A DNA stretch of 64,000 bases. Origin: Margaritifera margaritifera (lineage: Eukaryota > Mollusca > Bivalvia > Unionida > Margaritiferidae). The first letter of the stretch is position 1. Each line of letters begins with the position of its first letter. Below the pieces are notes generated by a model. The model was not told the origin of the DNA, made no database searches, and worked only from the letters and a program-made list of their open reading frames with translations. The DNA lies in assembly GCA_029931535.1 (NCBI GenBank), contig JAQPZY010001621.1, forward strand, positions 1,426,001 to 1,490,000. Reading direction: 5' to 3'. The translations under genes and the position numbers were made by a program. Shown here one piece after another: positions 42,301-57,300 of this stretch.

Positions 42301-45300
42301 TGTTCCATTGTCAGTGGACACTGGCATGGCACTCTGGTCGAGGTTCATCCTTCAGTTGGTATGCATGAGTCAGATATGCGTGTCCAATATGCATTCGGCA
42401 CAACATCACCTCATCTCTGTGATTTGTTGTATAGGAGGGATGACATTCTCCAAATAGTGGATTTGATCTTCTTAAGTTTGTTTGTGGAGTTTTCATTATA
42501 TTATTGTGCCCATTAAACACAAAGAAAACAATACGATTTTTGTGCAAGTTCTTTCAATCAAACTATAAATGTAAAAGTATTCATTGTGATTAATTTATTG
42601 AAAAACAGGCTGACATCAAGGACTTAACTTTTCCAATGCAAAATGCTGCACCATTAGATCATGATTATCACTGTTTACATCTGACAACACCAAAATAAAC
42701 CATACAGATCCTGCAGTGAGAGCGGCATCAATATCATTTGATAGCTGGATTAATATCATTTACTTTTGTTTCTGTTCTTTATGTGTTATGATCTACTTCA
42801 TTTAAAAAATTCTCATAACTTACCTCAAAGAAAATAATGACTTTGGGATTGCTCTGTGTAAAGTAGTTATAATTTTCATTGAAAATCAAGAGTTCTTCCC
42901 ACACTGGTAATGTTGATCTGAGAATAAAATAAAAATAAATAAATATATGTGCATTCCATGTTTTTGCAAACATATAAATGTTTAATGGAATTACACATTC
43001 AGGCAAGATGTGAAACCTTTCAAAGAATCACACATTTATGGAACTTACAAAGATGGTAAAATAATTGCATAACAGGATTGTGGGCAGATTTAAATCAATG
43101 AATGCAGGACTACAAAAATCTCTTGAAATGGTGGATGACACATATTGATGAAATCGTATAAAGCTGATCATTTCGAAACACCCCAGTATTATTTATTGCA
43201 CATATTGATGAAATCGTATAAAGCTTATCGTTTCAAAACACTCCAGTATTATTTATTGCACATATTGATGAAATCGTATAAAGCTGATCATTTCAAAACA
43301 CCCCAGTATTATTTATTACACAAAATGAATTTCTTTCTAGAGTTATATTCTTTATCTTATCTCAACAAAACTCTTTGTGCTAACTTATATTAGAAGAAGA
43401 AGAACACATTTTCTTTGTTTGACATATATAAGATGTGTGCCATATGTAGGAAATGAGAAATGTGTCCATATGACATGGATGCCCTCTCCAATACAGAGCT
43501 GGAAAAATTAAACATTTTGCTACCTGCACACACTTGAAATTATCATGAAACTCTACAAAAATGAAAATTCTTCCTTCATATTGCAAATAAATTCTGGGCA
43601 AATAACAGGAAATTGTATTTGACCAGCACAATTTTCAACTTGTACCAGGTTATCTGACAATTGACTCTTCCAGACATGCAATATTGTACAACTAAAGAAT
43701 GTTTGATTCATCTTGCAAGGGTACAGTTCTGCATTAAATATTGTTGAAAAATGGTGAAAATAAAACTAAACACAGGTCTTCTTTATATAAATGACAGATG
43801 GATGGATCGATGGGATGGGATGGGATGGGATGGGATAGACAAGCATGGGTAATTACATGCACTGTCCACATATATGGCAGTGGTAGACAAATTTCATATT
43901 GTTATCATGGTTAAACTGAATTGAAACATACTGTAATCCAAGATTGGTCATAGTTTGAGATATTTTCCTATTTTGGTAAACTAATGATTCTTCCCACCCA
44001 CTCCTTATAAATCAAGCATCTTTGTTATAAAATAATATTTTATACTTAAATAATTCTTGCCACCCTTAACTTACATGTACATCAAGTGTCTTTGCCATAA
44101 CATACTATATATACTCACTTATAAGTCGAGTCCAACTGCAAATTGCACAGACCCAGATCTGCCATCACATATTGTGAAGCCAGATATGGGTCTATACAGC
44201 TAGTTAGATGTAATCAGTAGAACAAACAACACAGACACTTATCTGCTGGTGCATTATGCGACGGCAGATCAGGGTCTATGTTGTTTGCAGTTGGACTTAA
44301 TTTATAAGCGAGTACATATGGTACATGTAATACAAATGTCTTACTTACTTTCTCTGTTTAAAGTCAAATGGTTTTGTCATTATGGGCAAGACATAATCCA
44401 CAGACTCATTCTTTGTCTCGAAATAAGCAGTCACTGCTCGTTCCCTAGAAGTGAAAAAGAGTAAACACTGGTTTACGAAACAGAGTATTGAAAAGAAATA
44501 CCTAATTCATTGCTAATACAGAGAACTCGGTTTCTTCTCTTAGTATTGATCTAAAACTCATTTGTAAAATAGTGATTAAAGAATATAATTGATTCAAGCA
44601 AGCAAATAGTTACATTCTTGAGTTTTACAAATATAATCAGTCCATAATATATTATTGTGTTTTAATGGTTTGGCTTGCAGTCGATTGTTTCATTCACATT
44701 ATTGTAATAGCAATAGTCAGATATATGGAAATAGGATATAGGATAAATAACACTGGACTGTATACTGTTCAAATTAAGGAGGATACTGAATCCATTTACA
44801 GATTAGAGAAAACAATCAATATGCCATTTTTATATGCCAAAATCATTAATGCTCGGGTATAGTTTCCACCTTAGTTTTCTTCAATATAAGACACAAATTA
44901 AGCATCTTAGGGTAGTGTCCATTTTAAATTAAATTTATGAGAAATAAAACTGAATGACTTCTATCTTTTTGCAAGCCTTGTTGAGCAAAAGTTTGAAATC
45001 ATTCAATGAGTTTCATAAATTTTATTTGTGAAGAGCATAAATGCAAGATTATATTTATCACATGATAAAACACATACTTTTTGCATTAAATCCATTGAAA
45101 ACTACATTTTGTATTTACCAGAAATTCAATCAGAAGATTGTAATGTAACAATTTTAGCTACTGTTAGATCATGATATGACACTCATACCTAGGAAAATGT
45201 CATAACATGATATGTCAATAGTGAACATGTCAAAAACATGACAGTGCTGACAACAATGTCATATAAATAATATAATGTTATAAATGCATATGTCTACATT

Positions 45301-48300
45301 AGGAAAATGTCATAACATATATGTCAATAGTGAACATGTCAAAAACATGACAGTGCTTACAACAATGTCATATAAATAATATCATGTTATAAATGCATAT
45401 GTCTACATTAGGAAAATGTCATAACATATATGTCAATAGTGAACATGTCAAAAACATGACATTGCTTAAAACAATGTCATATAAATAATATCATGTTATA
45501 AATGCATATGTCTACATTAGGAAAATGTCATAACATATATGTCAATAGTGAACATGTCATAAACATGACAGTGCTGACAACAATGTCATATAAATAATAT
45601 CATGTTATAAATGCATATGTCGACATTAGGAAAATATCATAACATATATGTCAATAGTGAATATGTTGAAAGAATGACATTGCTTACAACAATGTCATAT
45701 AAATAATATCATGTTATAAATATCTGATCGACATTAGATGCTATATTACTATTTCAACCAAATGAATGCTTTCTTGTTCCACTAATTTCAAACCATTCCT
45801 CTTAGAAATACCAGATTAAACAGATTGTAACTTTAATATTTTAAATGGTTTCTTTCTAAATGTAAATATTTCCAAGTTTACCAAGAGCTTTTTACAAACA
45901 ATGGCTCTCTCAAAAGGTATTGTAGATTGTAGATACATTAGAAGAATGGATGATGCACATACTTGTGCTGCTTTGTGAGGTATTTTCCTGTATTTTCATC
46001 AACGACATGAACCCTAACAAGAGGATGCATGATGAAGAAGTCATTTTTCAGCTTGTCTGTCCTGTGTATTGTGACAGCCAGGATCTGCCCTCCATCCTCA
46101 ATCTCTTTCCACTGCTCCTCCTTTACCTCACCAGCTGCCTCTCCCTCCTCAGCCTTCTTGTCTGTAAAAAACAAAAGTCTGACTTACTGGTACACTGATG
46201 AATTTCAGAAGCATGGCCTTGAGGTCGGCAACAGTGTTGTTCCAAAGGTCTTGAACAGGCAGCAATATGTTTGGAATAGGCAGCAAGAATAAAAAACAAA
46301 ACAATGTTCATTAATGACATACAAGATTTTTTAGACAAGAGTTCCTCGAAAGGAATGATGCTCTACTGGCAGAAAATAATTTCCAGGAATCCAAGATAAG
46401 ACTGTTTCTTCTTTTTAACTGTTGTGTTGAAACCATCTCTGATATTCTTGAGCAATAACAAGATTTTCAAGATAGCCACTGTGGCAGCCATATTGGAAAT
46501 CAGATCAGCATATTTTTCACTGAGGACCAGCTAGACATCATAAGAAGTCAGCTTGTGAAAACCCTATGTTGATAGGACTTTCCATTCAGGAGGATTAGCA
46601 ATAACAAGATTTTCAATATGGCTGTAAAGGTGCCCACATTAGATGTCAGACTGACACCATTTACATTTAGCATCAACTAGGCATCATAAGAAGTCTTTTG
46701 GTGAAAACCCTATGCCAATATGACCATCCATTTAGGAGGTGTAGCAATAACAAACTTTTCAAGATGGCCATTACTATACACCATAAGAAATCTTCTGGTA
46801 AAAACCCTATGCTGCTATGACTTTCTGTCAGGAGGAGAAGCAATAAGATTTTAAAAATTACACCTGTTGCAGCTATATTGTATATCAAATCAGCACCATT
46901 TTTATTTAGGACCAACAAGACATCTTAAGACATGTTTTGGTGAGAATCCCATGATGATATGACCAACTGTTCAGGAGAAGTAGTTATAGTAAGATTTGTC
47001 AAAATGGCCACTGTGGCTGCCCTATTGGACATCCAAGCGGCACCATTTTCATTTAGGACCAACCAGACCTTGGAATGAATGTGTGTGTAATGTTTCATGG
47101 CAATCCTCCAAGTAGTTTAGGAGTAGTGATAATAAACTTGTGCTAATGGATGGATAACTGGCCATCCCATAAGCTCTTCTATACTGCTACGAGCAGTAGA
47201 GCTAAAGAGCATGGGGTAGAGAAAAATTATAATAAACTGCAATTTCTGCCAGCTGCCAGCTTTTAACAAGAACACATACAGTGCAGACTCAGAATCCAAC
47301 TATCATGGGTTCCAGTCCCCTCTTTGATACTGTTTATGTGCTCCTGAGCAACAGACATAACCATGCTTGCTTGCTACAGTCAACACAGCTGAAAATGGGT
47401 ACTGGTGTACACTGGTGTCCTAAGCTGCAATAGAATGGCATCCAATCCAGGAAGAATCATACACACTATTGGTGTACACTGGTGTCCTAACTTGTGACAG
47501 ATAGACATCCCATCCAGGGAGAATCATGCACACTCAGTTGTTTTGCCCCCGTATAAAACAGAAACATTCCAGCCTTATCAGCAACTCATAAGCTCAGGAA
47601 AACTTTCTTTCCTAGCCTTTAAATTTCAAATTAATAATCTCTATTAAGTCATTCTTGGGATCTACCATCTGACCATTACCTATAGTATTCAATATGTCTA
47701 TCTCTTTGAAATAATGCAAACCTAATTTTGTTTTCGAATTATTTATTTCTGAAAAGTTTGGAGGAAGAGTTGTAATTATATGTCACATTTCCCCAAGGTT
47801 TCACAGCTAAGGACTTATTAGACACTAAGAAAATGGTTCTCCCACCTTATAGCTTTGCATAACTTGTACATCCTTTTGTACATCCTTGACATGATCTTTA
47901 AGAAAGAGTCATCCTACATGTAAATAATTTTCTGAAAATATTGTGCATGCTTAAGAACAAAATAAAATCTGTCATTATTTACTTGTATTGCTTTTATATT
48001 CAGTCTTATTAAGGCCTCTTTTTATTGTTATTTTGATATTATATATCATCAAAATGTGAGATGACCAAATGGACTAGACTATGAGAATGGTAACTCTTGT
48101 GAATGTGGTTGGCAATGCTGATGTAAGACCATGTAAAGCTATGAACTACAGCATAATAAAACACAGTAACATCATATTCCATTAGGCAACCCATATTCTT
48201 TAAGTTTTTTTAAAAATCTAACCAAAATTATTCTAACATCTCTGAAAAAATTATACCTCTCTGTTTTTTCTTCTTTCCTTTCTTCTCGGGAGTCTTTTCC

Positions 48301-51300
48301 TCTTTCTCTTCTTCTTCTTTTGTTTCTTCTTCCCCTTTCTAAAATAAATGAGTCATATTTACTGGCACAAAGTGGAAATGAAGGACGTGAATAGTCTAAA
48401 TCTCTTGCTGATATTTTCTTGACCCTCCTTTAGAGGTCTGTTGTCCATAAAAAATAAAAAAATAGGTTGTTTTTTTCAATACAATTTCTGATATATAACT
48501 TCAACCTTTTATACTTGTAAAACTTCAACTTAAGTTCATATATGTTGTCTCTATGTTCAAAGCATACAATCTACTTTTAAAATATCAATACAAATATGGC
48601 CTAATTTCACTATTAACTTAACTGATCTCCATTTATTTGATTATTGCTTTGGGATAATGATGAAATGGGTGGTGAAAATGACTTGTTAATTACAATCCAT
48701 TCGTTAATCTGATAGATAGGTCACTCTGATGGTTCTAATAGAAATGGACAGGGCCTGACTGTAATAAACCTACCACTGTTAAAAACAATAAAGCAACCCA
48801 ATGCTTTTATTGCATATTCCAACACCTCCCACCCCCACCCCTGTACTCACCCCATCATTCAGACAGTGACTCTGGCGGTCACATATATGATGTGAGTTGA
48901 CCCTCTCCCAGGGACCCCAGTGGTGGGAGACAAGGTTAATGCCCCTCTAGCAGATGGTTACAACTGGGGCAACATATGTGCATAATTCGTGAATTTCCAA
49001 CCAGCAGTTTAGGAGATCTAGTAATGGACAGATGGAGGGTATCACAATAGACAGATGGCAGGTATCACCATAGACAGATGGAGGGTATCACAATAGACAG
49101 ATGGAGGGTATCACAATAGACAGATCGAGGGTATCACAATAGACAGATGCACGTTATGACAATATCCTTGATGCTTTAAAAAAAAAAAATCAGGATAAAA
49201 GCTTCATTTGTGCAACAAACCATTCTAAGTACTATTTTGCAAATGATATAAACTGAAAAGTCATGCAAATGTTTCCACACTGATGTAAATAAATTACCTG
49301 TAAAATTAAGGTAAATAGTTATTATACTACAATGATTGTTCAATCTCCTGTGTTTTTCACTCAGCAAATAGATTTTGATTGTGATCTTGGTTTGAACATT
49401 TAGCTTTAACATGGGCCAATAGATACATAAATTTAAGGTTGGTAACATTTGCTTCTTAATTATTAGCAATAATTTCCTTGAAAAGAAATAAGTGCCTTTG
49501 TATTAGTATTTAATATACAGTGAATACCTTGCCATAGTAGCTAATTTATTCACAAAAAAACATACTTCTTTTACCTCCTCTTCTCCAGCCTTCTTTTTCT
49601 TCTTTTTCCTTTCTGTTGGGGAAGGTGCTTCCTCATCTGGAGACAGAGGTTGTTCTTCTTCACCCTCAGGAGTCCTTTCCTTCTTTTTCAGCTTCTTTCC
49701 TTTGGGAGATGTAACATCTTCATCTGGGGACAAATGCTGTTCATTTTCCCCTTCAGCAGCCTCTTTATCGGCTTCTCCTTTCTTCTTTTTTGTCCTCCTT
49801 CCTTTAGGTGACAGAAGATCTTCACTTGGGGACATTCCCTGTTCCTCATCTTTTTCTGGGCCTTTGTCTGGGGGAGGTTTCTTTTTCTTTTTTTTCTTTG
49901 GGGTTGTCTCTTCTTCAGTTGGTGGGCCAATGCTATCCTCTGTCCTTGGTGTCAAAGTGTGCCCTTCTTCCTCAGCTTCAGTTCGCTTTTTCTTTTTCCC
50001 TAGTTTTTTGTTTTGGGTAGTCACTTCTTTCGATGGTGACTTAAGCTCATCTTCACTTCTTCCAGAAAGGATAGTTTCATCCCCTTCTTTCTTTTTCTTC
50101 TTTTTAGCAGGTGTTTTTTTGTGAGTTTCCAGTTCAGAGATACTCATAGTTTTGTCTCCTGGTGCTATTATACTGAGAAAAATAGAAAAAGAATCCCTCA
50201 AAGGAACTGATGCTCTACTCGCCAAATTTTTTTTCAAGGAATCCTAGATAAGACCATTTCTTCTTTTTGACTACTGAATGTTGAAACCATTTCTGATATT
50301 CTTAAGCAAAAACAAGATTTTCAAGATGGCCATCATGGAGACCACACTGGAGGTACGATTGGCACCATTTTCATTTAGGATCAACTAGACATCATAAAAA
50401 GTCTTTTGGTGAAAATCCTATGTTGATATGACCATCCATTCTGGAGGAGAAGCCATTAAAAAAATTTCAATATGGCCATCATGGTGGCCATATTGGATGT
50501 CAGATCAGCATTGATTTCATTTACAGCCAACTAGACACCATACAGTGTCTTCTGGTGAAAACCCCATGTCGATATGACTTTCCGTTCAGGACGAGTAGCG
50601 ATATCAAGTTTTTCAAGATGAATGCTCTGGCAGCAATACTGATATTGAATATCAGATTGGAGATAACAAGATTTTCAAGATAGTTGTTATGGCAGCCATA
50701 CTGGATGTCCAAGCAGCAACATTTTCATTTAGGACCAAACAGACCTTGGGATGAATGTGTGTTTAAAGTTTCATGGCAATCCTCCAAGAAATTTCAGAGA
50801 AGTAGATATAATAAACTTGTACTAACTTATAGATCGATGACGGACAACAGGCCATCACATAAGATCTTCTGCTCTATCACCATTAGAGCTAAAAACATGG
50901 CATGAAATGAGTTACCTGAAGTTACTTTTTATCACACTATTTTAAAAGTGATATACACTGAGAATAAAATATCAGAATTTTAACAAAAAAGCTAGGGTAA
51001 ATCATAGTACACACTTCTTATAAATGAAATATAATATCAGTATACATGTTGTGGAAAAACAGTTAGTGAGTATAGGCCATCTGGTCACACTTATGAAAAG
51101 TAAAACCTTAAACAACATATATTTTTTGTTTTTAATAAAATTCATGAGGTATAAATCCATTCACAAATGAAAAATATGTAAACTAACATTCTTTCTTGAT
51201 TCACAAAGAAATGTTTATTTACCTGTCTTCAATTTTTTCATCCACTACTTTCTTTTTCTTCTTCTTCACTGTTTTTGTCTGAATTTCATCAACTACTTCA

Positions 51301-54300
51301 ACTTGGCTTTGCTTGAGCTTATTGTCTTTGACTGGAGTAGAAATACAAAAAGGTGATATCTTACCAGTACCATGAAACTAATTTATATTGACTGGAGTAG
51401 AAATACAAAAAGGTGATATCTTACCAGTACCATGAAACTAATTTATATTGACTGGAGTAGAAATACAAAAAGCTGATACCTTACCAGTACCATGAAAATA
51501 ATTTACAATAGACTTCTGGATCCCCCCCCCCCCCAAAAAAAAACAAAACAAAGGGCTCAAGCAAGATAATAATTTTATGGAGAAGTCACTTCTCCCTCCA
51601 AGGGCAAATAGGTTAAAGTTTGAACTCAAGGAGAGGCTTGGTTTGGGTCAACAAAAAAGTTTCTATATACAATTAGATTTAAACTATTTTTATATGTAAA
51701 TGGACATCGGTATGTGTTATTCGTGTGTGTACATGCATGTGTGTGTTTATATGCCTGTTAATCATTGTCTGGATAAATTAATATGACAAGAGTCCCTCAA
51801 TGGGACTGATGCTCTATTGGCCAAAAAGAATTCCAACAAATTAAAGATCAGAAGATCATTTTTTTTCTTTTTAACTGCTGAGTGGTGAAACCATCTGGTG
51901 GCCATAATGATTGTAAGATTGATGCCATTTTTCATTTAGGACCAACAAGACATCATCTGAAGTCTTTTGGTGAAAATCCCACGTCAATATAACCATCCAT
52001 TCAGAAGGAATAGTAACAACAAGATTTTCAAGATGGTCATCATGGTGGCCATATTGGATGTAAGATTGGTACCATTTCCATTTAGGACCAACTACATATC
52101 ATAATAAGTTTTCTGGTGAAAATCCTATGTTGATATGACCATCCATTCAGGTGGAGTATCAACAAAAAAATTTTCAAGATGGCAACCATGGTGGCCATAT
52201 TGGATGTCAGGTTGACATTATTTTCATTTAGGACCAGCTTGACACCATAAGAAGTCTTCTCATGAAAACCCCATGTTGTTATGGTTTTCCATTTAGGAGG
52301 AGAAGCGATAACTAGATTTTCAAGATGGCAGCCTATCGGAGGACAGATCAGCACCAATGTCATTTTAGATTAACTAGACATCATAATTAGTCTTTTGGTG
52401 AAAATCACATGTTGATATGACCATCCATCCAGGAGGCATAGTATTAACAAGATTTTCCTGATGGCCACCATGGCAGACACATTATATGTCAGATCAGAAC
52501 CATTTTTATTTAGCGCCAACTAGACATCATAATAAGTCTTTTAGTGAAACCCCCATGTCTATACGACCATCCGTTCAAGAGAAGCAGCAATAACAAGATT
52601 TTCAAAATGGCCACCTTGGCTGCCATATTGGAGGTCAGATTGGTACCATTTTCATTAATAGCCAACTAGACATCATAAGAAAAGTCTTTTAGTGAAAATC
52701 CCAAGTTGATATAACAATTCATTAAAGAGTAGTAGTGACAACATGATTTTCAAAATGGTTGCCATGGTGGCCATATTGGATGTCCAAGGGGCACCATTTT
52801 AATTTAGGACCAACGAGACCTTGAGATGAATGTATCTGTAAAATTTGGTGGCAATCCACCCAGTAGTTTAGGAGGAATAGCAATAACAAATTATGCTTAC
52901 ATACGATGGACAACAGACAAAAGGTCATCAAATAAGCTGTTCTTGATTATGAACATGTAAGAGGAAATTATTCCATATTGATTCTAGTTCGAAATCTTGC
53001 TCAAATTAATTTCTACTTTTCAGCAGCAGGATATCCATTTTATCATTGTATGAAATTATTTTCTTCAAAACTGTTTCCTTGTAGAAAACGATTGCACTTG
53101 TGCATTGTTTTGTAATGTAACAGTTGTAAAGTCATTTTAGTCTGTGTTGTCTTTGTCTTCAGTCATAAATTCATTCATTCATTTATTCTTTCAATCATTC
53201 ATTCATTTGTTCAGTTATTCGGAGCGCATACCTGTACAAATTTATATTAAGTTCTAGCAATGCAAAACCTGCCAAACAGGTATTATCCTTGCATGAATCA
53301 CATGTGCAAGCTTTACCTGCATCACAATTTGTCATTGGCTGTTAAGAAGGAAGGACTATTCATCCCTTCCCTCTCACTGTGCCATGAAAATTACAAATTT
53401 TCATATTTGTACAGGTATGTCACCTTGTTTAAGTTTTATTATTATTAATTCTTAAATGGATGACAATATTTGTATAATAACTATTCCTGTTTAATATTGT
53501 ATTTTGTTAAGCTGAGTACAACTTGGAATATTACAGTGGATAATTAAAGCAGAACTTTTATGTTGCATATTCCAAATGACATATAAATGACATATTCCAA
53601 ATGACATACAAATGACATATTCCAAATGACATATAAATGACATATTCCAAATGACATATAAATGACATATTCCAAATGACATATAAGTTCTCTTCACTAA
53701 TTTCTTCATTTAATATTTCATGCACCATTCAAATACATCTTAATTTGTAATGAAACATAGTTTTGTAAGACAGTTTGCCATTTGCTATCAAGAAGAAAGG
53801 ACTGTTTGTCCTTTCCCTCTCATTATGCCATGAAAATTACAAATGTTTATATTTCTACAGGTCGTTAAAGTCATATAACCATACAACTTGTTTTGTCTCC
53901 TATGAACCCCTGTTACAAAAAGTAGAGCTAAAAAATGAATGTGCAATGTGTTATGTTTGATTATTGAAAAGTCTGTTATGTCAATGTATTTTATTTATGT
54001 CTCTCACAATAAATCTGCATAGTTATGTTTTGAAAGAAAGAAAGAAAATGCAGAAAAAGTAGATAGCCTAAGTATAATGCAGATATTGCATGAATCAGGT
54101 AAACACAAGTAATAGAACATCAGTATCATCTAACTCAATATTACAATTGGGTAAGTGCAATTTCATGTCCACATGCACTGTCATTGTTTTTACCAGCACT
54201 TTTACACAATGAGCAATGCCACAATCCATTGTCATCCGGATTCTACAAATTAAAGTCAATTCAATTTCAACACTGTTAAATTTCTTTGGTTTTTCACTTT

Positions 54301-57300
54301 CCAAATTTTTAGAAGCTTTTTGTTTTGTTTTGAAGAGCCAAAGATGAAATACCCAACCAACTTTTTAGTGAGATCCTGACAGTGTAAAGTAAGTAATTAT
54401 ATTTACCTGTTTGTAATATCCAATCAGATGACATCAAGACAGTCTGCTTTGATGATCCTTGGCAAATTTACTTTTCAATTGCCAACATTCAGATTTCATC
54501 TGTCCACATTTCACAAGTCCTTCTTCAAGTAACTAAATTAGTGCTATTGTAAAGCAGTTATCTTGGCAATAAAGCCAAATGTTATCTGGATCAGCCACAC
54601 AAGTCTCTTGAAACAGGTAGATGAATTAGCATGCATCATTGCACAGTGAGTACATGCAGAAATTGCTCCTCAGATTGGCTGAGTCAAGAGTGATTTTATA
54701 TTTTCCCCAGGCAATAAAACAAGGCAAAATCAAACAGTTAAAAACAAAGTTTTGCCCCACTTCATGCTCAATGTTTGCTATATAATAATTTAACAATTTT
54801 GCCAAGCCTTTGCAACAAGCATTTAGACTGGTTAAAATCCCATTATGTGATACAAAAAACTAATAGTTCATAACACCAGAAAGGAACTACTTCATTCAAT
54901 CAGTAACCATGATCTTTTATCTTTTGACCCCCAAATCAAGAGGCTTTTTTCTTACACAAGGTGTAAGTCATCCACAAACTTTGGTGAAGGTAAATGGTTG
55001 ATTCCTGAAATATTTGTGCAGAAACAATTGGTCTTCTTTCAGTCATAGTGATCTTGACCTTTGACCTTTTGACCCCAAAATCAAAATAACCATTAGCACA
55101 AGTGCAACCTATCCACAAAGCTTGATCCAGGTCTATGATGTAGAACTAATGTTATTGTGCAGAAACAATTGCTCTTCTTTCAGCCAGTGACCTTGATCAT
55201 TGACCTTTTGACCCAAAATCAAAAGGTTTCTTCTTTATCTGTGGTGCAAGCCATCCAAAAAGTTTGGTAAAGGTATGTGATGTAGAACTAATGGTATTGT
55301 GTTTAAATCAGTTTGATTTTTTCAGTCTTAATGATCTTGACCTTTGACATTTTGACCTCAAAACATCAATAGGATTCTTCCTTACCCCAAGTGCAAGCCA
55401 TCCAGAAAGTTTGGTAACTGTGCTATGTGGGAAACTCAAGTTATTGTGCAAAAACCATTTTTCTTCTTTCAGTCATAGTGGCCTTGACCTCTGGACCCTA
55501 AAATTGACATATTCCTTACCCCAAGTGCAAGCCATCCACAAATTTGTAACTGTAGATGGTGGACAACTCAAGTTATTGCACAGAAATAAATATGATAACA
55601 AAGAGACAGATGAACATCATAACATAATACAATTCATCTCATGACGGGCACATACAAACCTAGATCACAAAAAATCACTATGTAATCTTTGCCTTGGTTG
55701 CCATACACTTGGACTGAAATGTTGCATGTCCCCCAAATTTGGAGGGTGGGGGACACAGTGTCCCCTGCCCTTGGGATCCTTTGTGCAACACTGTACAAGT
55801 ATTACAAATACAGTGGTTAAATTTGTACATGAATCCCCTACAGCTTGGTAGATAGACTCTATATACTTGCCACCAAATTGTTTTTAATCATTATCATTTC
55901 ATTCATTTTTTTATTCTTCTTTTGTTCCATTGTACTCTGTCTGTCATTGATGCCCTGCACATGACCTATGTATATACAGGTAGCTGGTCTATATAGGTGA
56001 CAACAAAAACATGCTCCACAGTATATGCAATACATAAGCAAAGACTTCAGGTACATAGGGTATGTATGTATGTATGTATGTATGTATGTATGTATGTATG
56101 TATGTATGTATGTATGTATGTATGTATGTATGTATGTATGTATGTATGTATGTATGTATGTATGTATGTATGTATGTATGTATGTATGTGTGTGTGTGTA
56201 CATGTGTGTGTGTGTATGTATGTATGTGTGTATGTATGTATGTATGTATTTATGTATGTATGTATGTATGTATGTATGTATGTATGTATGTATGTATGTA
56301 TGTATGTATGTATGTATGTATGTATGTATGTATGTATGAGTCTCTGTGTGTATGCATGTATTTATAGGGTTTAATGGCACATTAGAAAATCATAGCTATA
56401 CTGTGCCAAGTATGTTTAGGTATCCCAGAAAGGGCATACAAAACAAAGATAACCACACTCTTGTAAAAGCTCCAAGATCTTCTCAGTTGAAACATCATCA
56501 CAGGCCAAAAATGTTGCCTCTAACAACATACAGGAGAGTGCACTGGGCTTATTTTACATTCCCAAGCCCTCTGGGGAGAAATAGGATCTACCATTTTCAA
56601 ATGAGAGAGAGTTAATAAAAAAAAGTTTCTTTGTAAAGCTACAATACCTTCTTTCAATTTCTCCTTTTGCTTGTTACTTTTGTGGTACTTTGGACTCTCA
56701 AATGGATCATATGTATTTGCAATGAGGGTGGTATCTTCCTCTTTCTGAAGACCCTCTCCCTTTCTCAGAGATTCAAGCTGAAAAACAAAACAAAACAAAA
56801 CATTAATACCAATTAGATACAAAAACACTTTAGAGATCCTGTCTAAAGAAAGAGAGGCTGTTTCCAAAAATTATTTACCAAATAACTTTGTGGAATGTTA
56901 ACAAAATATAAACTCTGGCCCAGACTCTGAATTCCACAAGAGCATTACAAAAAGTTTTTAAATATACTGAACACATCAGGTATTGGTATACATTTTCCAT
57001 CCAGTTGCGCTATCTGAATGCTGGGTTTGGCTACCACATGTTGAATTTAATTAGCTTAGTGGGGCACTACATCATATCATGACTTGTTCTATCAGAATAC
57101 TGGGTCTGGCTACCACATGTTGAATTTAGTTAGCTTAGTGCACTACTACATCATATCATGACTTGTTCTGTCAGAATACTGGGTCTGGCTACCACATGTT
57201 GAATTTAGTTAGTTTAGTGCACTACTACCTCATATTATGACTTGTTCTGTCAGAATACTGGGTCTGGCTACCACATGTTGAATTTAGTTAGTTTAGTGCA

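Noticed and set aside
49702..50124. 140-codon plus-strand frame rich in Ser and Phe
   Set aside because: It is the antisense of the Lys- and Glu-rich AHI1 exon 6, whose composition leaves the opposite strand open.
55997..56374. Long open frames of Met-Tyr-Val-Cys repeats on both strands
   Set aside because: They are frames through the TATG tetranucleotide array; no real coding signal.
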